In this document: piece after piece, positions 25,263-32,595 of the stretch
Position numbering within the stretch: position 1 is the stretch's first letter
Layout of the letters: each line of letters opens with the position of its first letter
From: Gammaproteobacteria bacterium
GTDB taxonomy: Bacteria > Pseudomonadota > Gammaproteobacteria > Steroidobacterales > JABDKV01
Assembly: GCA_013003425.1 (NCBI GenBank)
Contig: JABDJB010000045.1
Location: 78,501 to 142,500 of the forward strand
Direction of reading: 5' to 3'
Length of the DNA: 64,000 nucleotides
The notes under the pieces: model-generated
The model's input: only the letters and a program-made list of their open reading frames with translations
Databases searched by the model: none
Told to the model about the DNA's origin: nothing
Translations under genes and position numbers: made by a program

Positions 25263-26414
25263 TCAGCTCCCTGTCTTGCCGCTGGCGCGGGCAGAGGCCG
25301 CCGCCAGTGTTTCGCGTAATTGTGTTTCCATTTCCTGCAGCTGGGTGACCGCCTCTGCGCGGGCACGTTTGCCTTCATCGGCAATCTGCAGGCTCTCTTC
25401 GATCGTGTCGATCAGGTTCTGGTTTGCCGTCTTGACCGACTCTACATCGACCACGCCGCGCTCCAGCTGTCGCCGGGTCTCGGCATTGGCCGTCTTCAAT
25501 GCTTCTGATGTCGACTCGAGCAGCTCGTTGGTCAGGTCGGTTGCGGCCTTGACGCTATCGGCAGCCTGCCCCGAGCGATAGATCGTCACGGCCGTGGCCA
25601 GCTGCTGGCGCCATAGTGGAATAGTGTTGGCCATAACCGAATTGATCTTTGTGACCAGGCCCTTGTCGTTTTCCTGCACCAGGCGAATACCGGGCAGGCT
25701 CTGCATGGTGATCTGGCGGGTCAGGCGCAGGTCATGGACGCGCCGCTCGAGATCGTCACGAGCGCTGCGCAGGTCACGCAGCTCCTGCGCTTTGATAACT
25801 TCATCGGTAGTGGCCGTGGCCTGTTCCAGCGCTGGTATTTCATGCGTATCCAGCCGCTGTAGCCGCTCCTCGCCAGCCGCGATGTACAGCTCCAGCTCAT
25901 GGAAGTACTCGAGGTTGGCATCGTACAGCCGGTCGAGCATTGTTATGTCGGTGAGCAGCTTCGTCTTGTGGCTGTCGAGATCGTTGGTGATCTTGTCAAT
26001 CTGGCGACGTACACCCTCGTAACGCTGCAGGAACTTGACCACCGGCTTTGCCTTGCCAAACAGGCGGGCAAAAAAGCCGGGTTTCTCCAGCGGGTCGGTA
26101 TCGAAGCCACGCAGGGTGGTGACCATCTCGCTGAGCGCATCACCGGCGGCGCCGAGGTCCTTGTTCTTGACCCCTTCGAGCATCTGGTCGGAGACCGTGG
26201 TCAGCTGTTCCTGGGCTTTGCTGCCGAAGAATATGATCGAATTGGAATCGCGCAAGTCCAGTTCGGCGATTAGCGCTTCCAGTTTCTGGCGATCTTCACC
26301 CTGGCTCTCGGCGTAGGGCACCACCTCGTTTTTCAGCTCGGGCACGGAAACGGCGGTTGCGCCCACCGTGGCCTGGGTCTGTACGGTTGTCCTGGTGTCA
26401 GTCTGGTCACTCAT
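25263..26414 (-). CDS. TelA-family (toxic anion resistance) coiled-coil protein
   Basis: A 383-residue helical protein of the TelA/KlaA family, first linked to tellurite resistance and later to membrane stress and antimicrobial tolerance. The core shows IIFFGSKAQEQLTTVSDQMLEGV (about 57-80), FGKAKPVVKFLQRYEGVRRQIDKI (about 115-138), HKTKLLTDITMLDRLYDANLEYFHELELYI and LTRQITMQSLPGIRLVQENDKGLVTKINSVMANTIPLWR, all family landmarks. No transmembrane helix. It lies 24 bp downstream of xpaC and 3 bp upstream of the SPFH gene. By analogy with PspA, it may be the peripheral effector of the operon; that is inference. Confidence 0.92.
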   Translation of the reverse strand: MSDQTDTRTTVQTQATVGATAVSVPELKNEVVPYAESQGEDRQKLEALIAELDLRDSNSIIFFGSKAQEQLTTVSDQMLEGVKNKDLGAAGDALSEMVTTLRGFDTDPLEKPGFFARLFGKAKPVVKFLQRYEGVRRQIDKITNDLDSHKTKLLTDITMLDRLYDANLEYFHELELYIAAGEERLQRLDTHEIPALEQATATTDEVIKAQELRDLRSARDDLERRVHDLRLTRQITMQSLPGIRLVQENDKGLVTKINSVMANTIPLWRQQLATAVTIYRSGQAADSVKAATDLTNELLESTSEALKTANAETRRQLERGVVDVESVKTANQNLIDTIEESLQIADEGKRARAEAVTQLQEMETQLRETLAAASARASGKTGS

Positions 26415-26438
26415 AAGTCTAGCTCCGGGGCAGGAAAA

Positions 26439-27281
26439 TCAGATTACGCCTTCTTTTTTCAGTTGCGTGGAAAGCACCTCGATCTGCACGTCCAGATCGA
26501 GCTTGTCGTGTTCGAGTAGTTTCTGGTGCTGTTCTTCGAATACACCTTCGATTGTGTTCAGCACATTGCGGAAATTGCCCTCAAGTTCGTCAACCTGCGC
26601 GCCCCGGCGATGTGAGCGGGCGTATCCCTCGGTGACTCGGCGGGCACCGTCCAGGTAGACATTGAGAAATTTTCGCGCGCGACGAATATCGCCGGGATCG
26701 TCTTCGATAAGGCCGAGGATCTTGCGTGCCTGTTGCGTTATGCGGCGCAGGCGATTGGTCAGTTCGGCATTGCGGATATCGCGGCGCGCCGAATCGATAC
26801 CAAGAATCTTGCTCTCGGCCTCTTTCAGCGTGGCAATGATCTCCTCGGTGGTGTAACCGTGGCTGCCCAATTTTGATAATTTGCTGCCGGCCGGGTCGCG
26901 GCCGTAAAACAGAGTGCTGCCGATAAACGCCAGCAGCGCGATTACAGCGGCGAACGGAAGAGAGTGGCCAATGGCAAGCCAGCTGCAGATGAAGGTGCCG
27001 AGGCCGGCAAACATCGAGCCGATGGCCTTGAGTGGCGTGCGCGAAGCCCGCGCGATCTTGCGTTTATTAAACTCCGCCTCGGCAACCAGTCCCTTGCGCA
27101 TGAAACGGGCAGCGGCGATGAACGAGGCGAAGGCGCCGCCAAAAATGAGCAGCTTCGAAAGCGAGCCCATAAACAGCACGACAATCAGCGCCGGCACCAG
27201 CGGCATGGCCAGCAGGTACAGCAGGTAGGCGCGACCGGGCCAGCGCGCCTTGTGCTTGTCGTGCTTGTATACCTCGGGCAC
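26439..27281 (-). CDS. XpaC-family membrane protein
   Basis: A 280-residue member of the XpaC family (historically tied to 5-bromo-4-chloroindolyl phosphate hydrolysis in Bacillus). These proteins pair with TelA. Two N-terminal hydrophobic helix pairs (about 18-55, YLLYLLAMPLVPALIVVLFM.., and 95-125, FICSWLAIGHSLPFAAVIALL) precede a long soluble helical domain (SKLGSHGYTTEEIIATLKEAESKILGI, RRITQQARKILGLIEDDPGDIRRARKFLNVYLDGARRVTEGYA). GTG start at 27281. It is the first well-supported gene of the four-gene operon; a small putative lipoprotein ORF ends 3 bp upstream. Confidence 0.88.
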   Translation of the reverse strand: MPEVYKHDKHKARWPGRAYLLYLLAMPLVPALIVVLFMGSLSKLLIFGGAFASFIAAARFMRKGLVAEAEFNKRKIARASRTPLKAIGSMFAGLGTFICSWLAIGHSLPFAAVIALLAFIGSTLFYGRDPAGSKLSKLGSHGYTTEEIIATLKEAESKILGIDSARRDIRNAELTNRLRRITQQARKILGLIEDDPGDIRRARKFLNVYLDGARRVTEGYARSHRRGAQVDELEGNFRNVLNTIEGVFEEQHQKLLEHDKLDLDVQIEVLSTQLKKEGVI

Positions 27282-27284
27282 CGC

Positions 27285-27413
27285 TCAGCGCTCCGACTTT
27301 ATATATATTGGCCCGTCAGTGGCATTGACGTGCAACAGGGCTGAGCACGAAGCAAAGCCCATGGTCACAACCAGCAATACGGCACCGAGGAAACGCCGCC
27401 ATGTATCCGACAT
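27285..27413 (-). CDS. Possible 42-aa small lipoprotein leading the xpaC operon
   Basis: A short frame with ATG at 27413 encodes a basic start (MSDTWRRF), a hydrophobic core (LGAVLLVVTMGF), an ASC-type lipobox-like site near residue 23 and a 20-residue tail ending in Lys-Ser-Glu-Arg. It stops 3 bp before xpaC, and a perfect TATAAT lies about 70 bp upstream. Against it: no clear ribosome site and a poor -3 residue in the lipobox. It is reported as a candidate only; it could be leader sequence with chance coding. Confidence 0.35.
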   Translation of the reverse strand: MSDTWRRFLGAVLLVVTMGFASCSALLHVNATDGPIYIKSER

Positions 27414-27480
27414 TGTTATTGAATCAGCCCAACTACAAACCCAGGCCGGCCGGGCACAGAGCCGGTGGCCGGGGCCGCAC

Positions 27481-27513
27481 ATTATAGAGGAATGCGCCGC
27501 CCCGCACTGTCAA
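27481..27513 (-). promoter_or_regulatory. Candidate promoter of the xpaC-telA-SPFH operon
   Basis: On the minus strand a perfect TATAAT (27486-27481) precedes a GC-rich discriminator (GTGCGGCC). A perfect TTGACA (27513-27508) lies 21 bp upstream, too far for a normal sigma70 pair (16-19 bp). Either the -10 works with another upstream element or an activator compensates, as at MerR-type promoters, where 19-20 bp spacers are used. Confidence 0.4.
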
Positions 27514-27571
27514 GGAAAGCCACGGGGCTGCTAAAGCGTTAGAATCGGCGTCCTGTCGGGGGTGTGAATTC

Positions 27572-28594
27572 ATGAATACAGGCATTTTGAGCGTTGTCCG
27601 GACGATCCTGGCCGCGGCGACGATAGTCCTGGCGAGTGGGGTAAGTGTGGCTGCTGAAGACAATTATGGGTTAGTGATACATGGCGGGGCAGGGACCATC
27701 GAGCGCAAGAACCTGACGCCCGAGGCCGAGGAGCAGATTCGTGCGGTATTGACCGATGCGCTGCATGCCGGCCACCGCATCCTTGCCGGTGGTGGCGACA
27801 GCGTCGATGCGGTGGTCGCCGCGGTGACGGTGATGGAAGATTCACCATTGTTCAACGCCGGCCGTGGTTCCGTTTACACCTGGGAGGAAACTCACGAACT
27901 CGACGCCTCGTTGATGGACGGGCGCGATCTCGGAGCGGGTGCGGTCGCTGCGGTGCGCAACGTGCGTAATCCGATCGTGCTGGCGCGGCGGGTGATGGAA
28001 GATTCGCCACACGTCATGCTGGCGGGTGTCGGCGCAGAGGAGTTCGCGCTCGAGTCCGGCGTCGAGCTGGTCGACAACAGCTGGTTCAATACCGATTTTC
28101 GCCTGCAGCAGCTTAACAAGGCAAAGAAGGCAGCAGATCCACAGGCAATGCTTAATCCGCTCGATGCGGACGACAAGTTTGGTACCGTCGGTGCAGTCGC
28201 CCTGGACAAGAGTGGCAATCTCGCTGCCGCGACGTCGACCGGTGGCACCACAGCCAAACGCTGGGGCCGGGTGGGCGATTCGCCGATCATCGGTGCCGGG
28301 ACCTATGCCGATAACGCAAGCTGTGCAGTTTCGGCCACCGGTCATGGCGAGTATTTCATTCGTCATGCCGTGGCGCATGACATCTGTGCCCGGTTTGCCT
28401 ATCAGGACACGTCACTGGTTGCCGCGGCCGACTACGTTGTGATGGAAAAACTCGTTGCTGCCGGTGGCAGTGGTGGCGTAGTCGCGATCGATACCAAGGG
28501 CAACATTGCCATGCCGTTCAACAGCGAAGGCATGTATCGCGGCTATCGGCTCGGTGCCGGCAATCCGGTGGTACTGATTTTCAAGGAAGACTGA
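27572..28594 (+). CDS. Exported isoaspartyl peptidase/L-asparaginase (Ntn, family T2)
   Basis: A 340-residue plant-type asparaginase that cleaves beta-aspartyl dipeptides and asparagine. The N-terminal signal peptide (SVVRTILAAATIVLASGVSVAAE) predicts periplasmic location. The mature part begins YGLVIHGGAGTI. SVDAVVAAVTVMEDSPLFNAGRGSV is the alpha-subunit landmark. Autocleavage should occur before Thr205 in KFGTVGAVALD, generating the nucleophile. STGGTTAKRWGRVGDSPIIGAGTYAD is the substrate-pocket stretch, intact here. Followed with a 1-bp overlap by a lipoprotein gene. Together with other secreted peptidases it fits peptide scavenging or clearing damaged peptides. Confidence 0.93.
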   Translation: MNTGILSVVRTILAAATIVLASGVSVAAEDNYGLVIHGGAGTIERKNLTPEAEEQIRAVLTDALHAGHRILAGGGDSVDAVVAAVTVMEDSPLFNAGRGSVYTWEETHELDASLMDGRDLGAGAVAAVRNVRNPIVLARRVMEDSPHVMLAGVGAEEFALESGVELVDNSWFNTDFRLQQLNKAKKAADPQAMLNPLDADDKFGTVGAVALDKSGNLAAATSTGGTTAKRWGRVGDSPIIGAGTYADNASCAVSATGHGEYFIRHAVAHDICARFAYQDTSLVAAADYVVMEKLVAAGGSGGVVAIDTKGNIAMPFNSEGMYRGYRLGAGNPVVLIFKED

Positions 28595-29307
28595 TGCGGG
28601 TGCGAATGTGCGTGTTGCTGCTGTCGCTGGCCTTCTGCGCCTGCGTAGCGACACCGGTTAAGGACAAGAAGGCGCAGGCGACCCTGGCACGTATCGAACA
28701 GCAGTTGCTCGATGCCCGCGTGCTGAGAATCGATTACGAGATCGAGGCGCGCGGCGCGGTGTCGGCTGATATCAGCGGCGACCTGCTAATGCAGCAGCCG
28801 GCACTGGCAGCCTTGCGGGCGACAGGCGATTTCGCGACGCAGCCGGTACAGCCATTGCTGGTTGCCGACGGCACGACGATGCGCGGCGGAACGGCCAGTT
28901 ATTTCTCGCAGCCGGCGCCGGCGCAATTGCGTGACGGGCTGCTGCTGGGACTGACGCGAATGGGTGTCCTGCACAACATCGCGATGTTGACTCAGGACGC
29001 GCCGCCGGATGCGACTGACGGCAGCATTCGCGACTGGGTGACCGTGGCGAACGTTCGCGCTATCGACCAGCCACGCCGAATCGGCGGCCGCACCGTTGCC
29101 GGACTGCATTTTGATTTGATTGTCGCCGGCGAACCTGCCGGCGCCGTGACGTTGTGGTACGAGCCTGATACCGCCCTTCCTGTTGCCCGCGAGCAGCTGG
29201 TGCAATTCGAGACCGGCGAAATGCGGGTGGTCGAGCGCTATACCGTCAGTATCGACGGAATTATCGGCCCATGCCGGTTTGACACCGGGGCGCTGACTTC
29301 AGACTAA
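28594..29307 (+). CDS. Putative lipoprotein, unknown function
   Basis: A 237-residue protein with a lipoprotein signal: MRVRMCVLLLSLAFCAC, lipobox around FCAC at residues 14-17. The mature domain (LARIEQQLLDARVLRIDYEIEARGAVSADISGDLLM.., YERTDTALPVAREQ-like C-terminal strands) resembles the LolA/LolB-like fold of outer-membrane carrier lipoproteins in layout, but no motif is decisive. Its ATG overlaps the isoaspartyl peptidase stop by one base (TGATG), so the two are co-translated. A REP-like hairpin pair follows its stop codon. Confidence 0.65.
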   Translation: MRVRMCVLLLSLAFCACVATPVKDKKAQATLARIEQQLLDARVLRIDYEIEARGAVSADISGDLLMQQPALAALRATGDFATQPVQPLLVADGTTMRGGTASYFSQPAPAQLRDGLLLGLTRMGVLHNIAMLTQDAPPDATDGSIRDWVTVANVRAIDQPRRIGGRTVAGLHFDLIVAGEPAGAVTLWYEPDTALPVAREQLVQFETGEMRVVERYTVSIDGIIGPCRFDTGALTSD

Positions 29308-29308
29308 G

Positions 29309-29372
29309 GTGCGGCCAGCCGCGACTGCCAGCGACAGGTTCCTGTGGGAGCGGCTTCCAGCCGCGACAGCTT
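29309..29372. repeat. REP-like extragenic palindromic pair
   Basis: Two GC-rich palindromes follow the lipoprotein gene: GCGGC-CA-GCCGC (29311-29322), and TGTGGGAGCGGCTTCCAGCC (29343-29362), whose stem is GCGGCT-TCC-AGCCGC (29350-29364). Both continue as CCAGCCGCGAC. The second unit matches the well-known TGTGGGAGCGGC.. start of REP elements in Pseudomonas and Xanthomonas relatives, which are mobilised by RAYT transposases. No RAYT gene is in the window and no other copy was spotted. Confidence 0.6.
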
Positions 29373-29508
29373 GCGACCAGTTCTTTGAGACCTATTTGAC
29401 AATAAGCCGTGCGATGCACGCGAGCTGTGATGCATTTCAAGGTGTCTGCGCCCGGTCGGTGCTAACTTGCCAACCAAGTTTAAGGACCTGACTCCGGAGC
29501 TGCCCCAC

Positions 29509-29811
29509 ATGGACATAGTTGTCGCCGAAAGAGCGCTGGTTGCCGAATCCCCCGAGGGTGATCGCACGCCGATCCAGGTGCGAATCGGCCGCCCCTACAA
29601 GGTTGCCGAAAAGACCTGGACCTGTCCGCTCAAACTCGATGGTCTTGGCAGCGTCAGCGACGGGCTCGGTACCGATTCGTGGAGCGCACTGACGGTGGCG
29701 ATCGGCGTTGCCCGGCAGCAGTTGAAAATATGTGTCGAAAAAGGCGCGCGGCTGCTGTGTCGCGATGACGACAGCGAAATCGAGCTCGACGACCTGTTCC
29801 CCCAGTTTTAG
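29509..29811 (+). CDS. Small cytosolic protein (DUF6968-like)
   Basis: A 100-residue soluble protein. The ATG at 29509 is preferred (GGAG about 10 bases upstream); an in-frame start at 29467 would add 14 unremarkable residues. It opens IVVAERALVAESPEGDRTPIQVRIGRPY, has WTCPLKLDGLG and then GTDSWSALTVAIGVARQQL, and ends in an acidic tail. This pattern is familiar from small uncharacterised proteobacterial proteins of the DUF6968 type. No catalytic motif. It is isolated between a REP-like element and a hairpin, so it is probably a single-gene unit. Confidence 0.65.
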   Translation: MDIVVAERALVAESPEGDRTPIQVRIGRPYKVAEKTWTCPLKLDGLGSVSDGLGTDSWSALTVAIGVARQQLKICVEKGARLLCRDDDSEIELDDLFPQF

Positions 29812-29826
29812 CGTCCTGACAACAAG

Positions 29827-29845
29827 TCGCCGCGTTTCGCGGCGA
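29827..29845. terminator. Perfect 8-bp hairpin after the small gene
   Basis: TCGCCGCG-TTT-CGCGGCGA (29827-29845) forms an 8-bp perfect stem with a 3-nt loop, 16 bp past the stop at 29811. The following bases (TTATGG) give only a weak U tract, so it may be a poor intrinsic terminator, a Rho-assisted end or an mRNA-stabilising stem. Confidence 0.4.
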
Positions 29846-29947
29846 TTATGGCAAGAGCCGGCCTTGCGGGCGCCAGCCCCGTCACCTAACCTGTGCTCCT
29901 GGGCCCTGCGACCGCAGGCTATAACTACAAGACGAGGCAACTCCCTG

Positions 29948-32593
29948 ATGCTGCGCTCCCTAATTGCCGCCTGCCTGCTGGCGTGCCTGCTGCCGTCCGT
30001 GTCCGGTGCCGCCAAGCCCGGGTTCTCACACGATATCGTTGTGGTCAACGCATTTTTTGACGACCCGGCGATGGTCGCTGCGGTAGCGCAGGAGCGCGAA
30101 CCGTGGCAGGTGGATTACCACAAGAACTTCATCACCATCGAGGCAACGCAGCAGGACTATGACGCACTGGTAAAAGCAGGTTTTCGCGTCGAGATAGACC
30201 AGCGCCTTACCGGGCAACTGAACCGCAGCTACACACGCCTGCCGGGCCAGAATCGCGGCATCGCAGGCTTTCCCTGCTATCGCACAGTGGCGGAAACCTA
30301 TGCTGATGCTGCGGCGCTGGCGCAGGACAATCCGGGGCTGGTCAGCTGGCTCGATATCGGCGACAGCTGGGAAAAACAAAACGGGTCGGACGGCGAAGAT
30401 CTGCGCGTACTGGTGCTTGGCAACGATGCCGGTACTGGCGACCGGCCAAAACTGTTCGTTATGACCGCGGTGCACGCGCGCGAGCTGGCTACCGCTGAAC
30501 TCAACACGCGTTTTGCCGAGTACCTGGTAGACAACTATGGCGTTGACGCCGATGTTACCTGGCTACTCGACGAGCACGAGATACATCTGTCGCTGCAATC
30601 GAATCCGGATGGGCGTAAACAGGCTCAAACCGGGTTGTTCTGGCGCAAGAACACAAACCAGAATGCGTGCGGGACGACTTCAAACAGTCGTGGCATCGAT
30701 CTCAACCGTAATTTCCCCTATCAATGGGGTTGTTGTGGTGGCTCCAGTTCCAGTCCGTGCAGCGAGACCTATCGCGGCACCGCGGCGGGATCGGAGCCGG
30801 AGACCATGGCAATCCGCGACTATGTGAGCTCCATTTTTCCCGACCAGCGTGCCGACGACCTGGTGACACCGGCGCCTGACGATGCTACCGGCGTATTTCT
30901 CGACGTGCACAGCTATGGCCAGCTGGTGTTGTGGCCGTGGGGCTGGGGCCCAACCGTTGCGCCAAATGGCACCGCGCTGCAGACGTTCGGGCGCAAGCTC
31001 AGCTGGTTCAGCGACTATTACCCCGAGCAGGCGATTGGTCTTTACCCGACAGACGGTACCACCGACGATTTTGCCTACGGCGAACTCGGTCTGGCGGCCT
31101 ATACCTACGAGCTGGGAACATCTTTTTTCCAGGATTGCAGCACGTTCGAAAACACTATCCTGCCGGATAATCTCGAATCGTTGCTTTACGCAGCCAAGGT
31201 AGCGCGAACGCCATACCAGACGCCGGCCGGGCCGGACACGCTGGCGCTGAACCTGTCGGCCGGTGCGGTTGCGCCAGGCGATACCGTGCAGCTGACGGCA
31301 GTTGCTGATGACACGCGGTTCAATAATTCCAATGGAACCGAGCCTGTGCAGTCCGTCAGTGCAGCGGAGTTTTACCTGGACAACCCGCCATGGTCGGGGG
31401 CCGCGGCGACGGCGCTGCCGGTCAGTGCCGCTGATGGCGCTTTTGATTCGAGCTCCGAGACTCTCACCGCCAGCATCAATACCGCTGGCCTGGCGATGGG
31501 ACGGCACATTATTTACCTGCGCAGCCAGGACAGCGCTGGCAACTGGGGTGCGGTGAGCGCGGCTTTTGTCTATGTCGTCGATCCGGCAATAGCACCGGTC
31601 ATCAGCGGTACCGTCACTGCCGCGGGCAGCGGGCAGCCTGTTGCTGCAAGTATTGATGCGGGCGCGCCGTTCGTCGCCACCAGCGATGTAAGTGGCACCT
31701 ATTCGTTGCTGTTGCCGGCGGGCGAATACAGTATCACCGCAACACCTGATTCACCCGACTACGCGCCGGCGACCGTAAGCGGAATCACCGTTGCAGAGGG
31801 ACAGTCGATTGTGCAGGACTTTGAGTTACTGCCGTACTGCGACGTGTTCAGCGATGACGCCGAAAACGGCGATCAGGGCTGGTCGGCCGCGGCACCCTGG
31901 GCTATTACTGACGAAGCCGCGAATTCGCCCACGCGTTCGTGGAGTGATTCCCCGGGCGGCGAGTATTCTGACAACATAAACAGCACGTTGACCTCACCGA
32001 CTATCATGGTGACGGACCTCAGCGATTTGCGGCTGGAGTTTGCCAGCCTGTGTCGTACGGAGGCGAGCTACGACTACTGCATCATCGAGGTCAGCGACAC
32101 TAATGGTGCCAGCTGGTCAGAAGTAGCGCGTTACGACGGCGTTGCCGCCGACTGGCAGGACCAGGTTATCAGTCTCAGCCAGTACGCAGGTGCCGCAAAC
32201 TTCCAGGTGCGTTTCCGCCTGCAAAGTGATTTTTCGGTCACCGAGGATGGCTGGTACCTTGACGACATCCGGCTGCGCGGTGCCGGGAGCCAGTGCGTGC
32301 TCGCCGGCGACACCGATGCCGACGGCGTAATCGACACGCTGGATAATTGTCTGACGGTTGCCAACAGCGATCAGCGCGATACCAACGCCGATGGTCTTGG
32401 CAACATGTGCGACCCGGACGTCGATAACAGTGGTTTTGTCGATCTGCAGGATCTGGCGCTGTTCCGCGCGAGCTTCCTTGCCGCCGGCGACCTCGATACC
32501 GATCTTAACGGCGATGCCAACACGGACTTGCAGGATCTGGCCATACTGCGGGCGTATTTTCTCTCGGCCCCGGGACCGGGCGCCACGCAGTAG
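29948..32593 (+). CDS. Secreted M14 zinc carboxypeptidase with C-terminal repeat modules
   Basis: An 881-residue exported exopeptidase. The ATG at 29948 gives a signal peptide (MLRSLIAACLLACLLPSVSG). The M14 domain (about 100-420) shows zinc ligands in HARELATAE, SNPDGR, GIDLNRNFPYQWG, SEPET, the third zinc His in DVHSYGQ and the catalytic Glu in TYELG. Downstream are a beta-sandwich, a carboxypeptidase-regulatory-like domain (ISGTVTAAGSGQPV, about 560-620) and a jelly-roll domain (DDAENGDQGW.. to GWYLDDIRLRG). The end has a thrombospondin type 3 repeat (DTDADGVIDTLDNC) and a duplicated dockerin-like calcium motif (VDLQDLALFRASFL / TDLQDLAILRAYFL). The tail suggests calcium-dependent stabilisation or surface docking. 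Confidence 0.92.
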   Translation: MLRSLIAACLLACLLPSVSGAAKPGFSHDIVVVNAFFDDPAMVAAVAQEREPWQVDYHKNFITIEATQQDYDALVKAGFRVEIDQRLTGQLNRSYTRLPGQNRGIAGFPCYRTVAETYADAAALAQDNPGLVSWLDIGDSWEKQNGSDGEDLRVLVLGNDAGTGDRPKLFVMTAVHARELATAELNTRFAEYLVDNYGVDADVTWLLDEHEIHLSLQSNPDGRKQAQTGLFWRKNTNQNACGTTSNSRGIDLNRNFPYQWGCCGGSSSSPCSETYRGTAAGSEPETMAIRDYVSSIFPDQRADDLVTPAPDDATGVFLDVHSYGQLVLWPWGWGPTVAPNGTALQTFGRKLSWFSDYYPEQAIGLYPTDGTTDDFAYGELGLAAYTYELGTSFFQDCSTFENTILPDNLESLLYAAKVARTPYQTPAGPDTLALNLSAGAVAPGDTVQLTAVADDTRFNNSNGTEPVQSVSAAEFYLDNPPWSGAAATALPVSAADGAFDSSSETLTASINTAGLAMGRHIIYLRSQDSAGNWGAVSAAFVYVVDPAIAPVISGTVTAAGSGQPVAASIDAGAPFVATSDVSGTYSLLLPAGEYSITATPDSPDYAPATVSGITVAEGQSIVQDFELLPYCDVFSDDAENGDQGWSAAAPWAITDEAANSPTRSWSDSPGGEYSDNINSTLTSPTIMVTDLSDLRLEFASLCRTEASYDYCIIEVSDTNGASWSEVARYDGVAADWQDQVISLSQYAGAANFQVRFRLQSDFSVTEDGWYLDDIRLRGAGSQCVLAGDTDADGVIDTLDNCLTVANSDQRDTNADGLGNMCDPDVDNSGFVDLQDLALFRASFLAAGDLDTDLNGDANTDLQDLAILRAYFLSAPGPGATQ

Positions 32594-32595
32594 GT

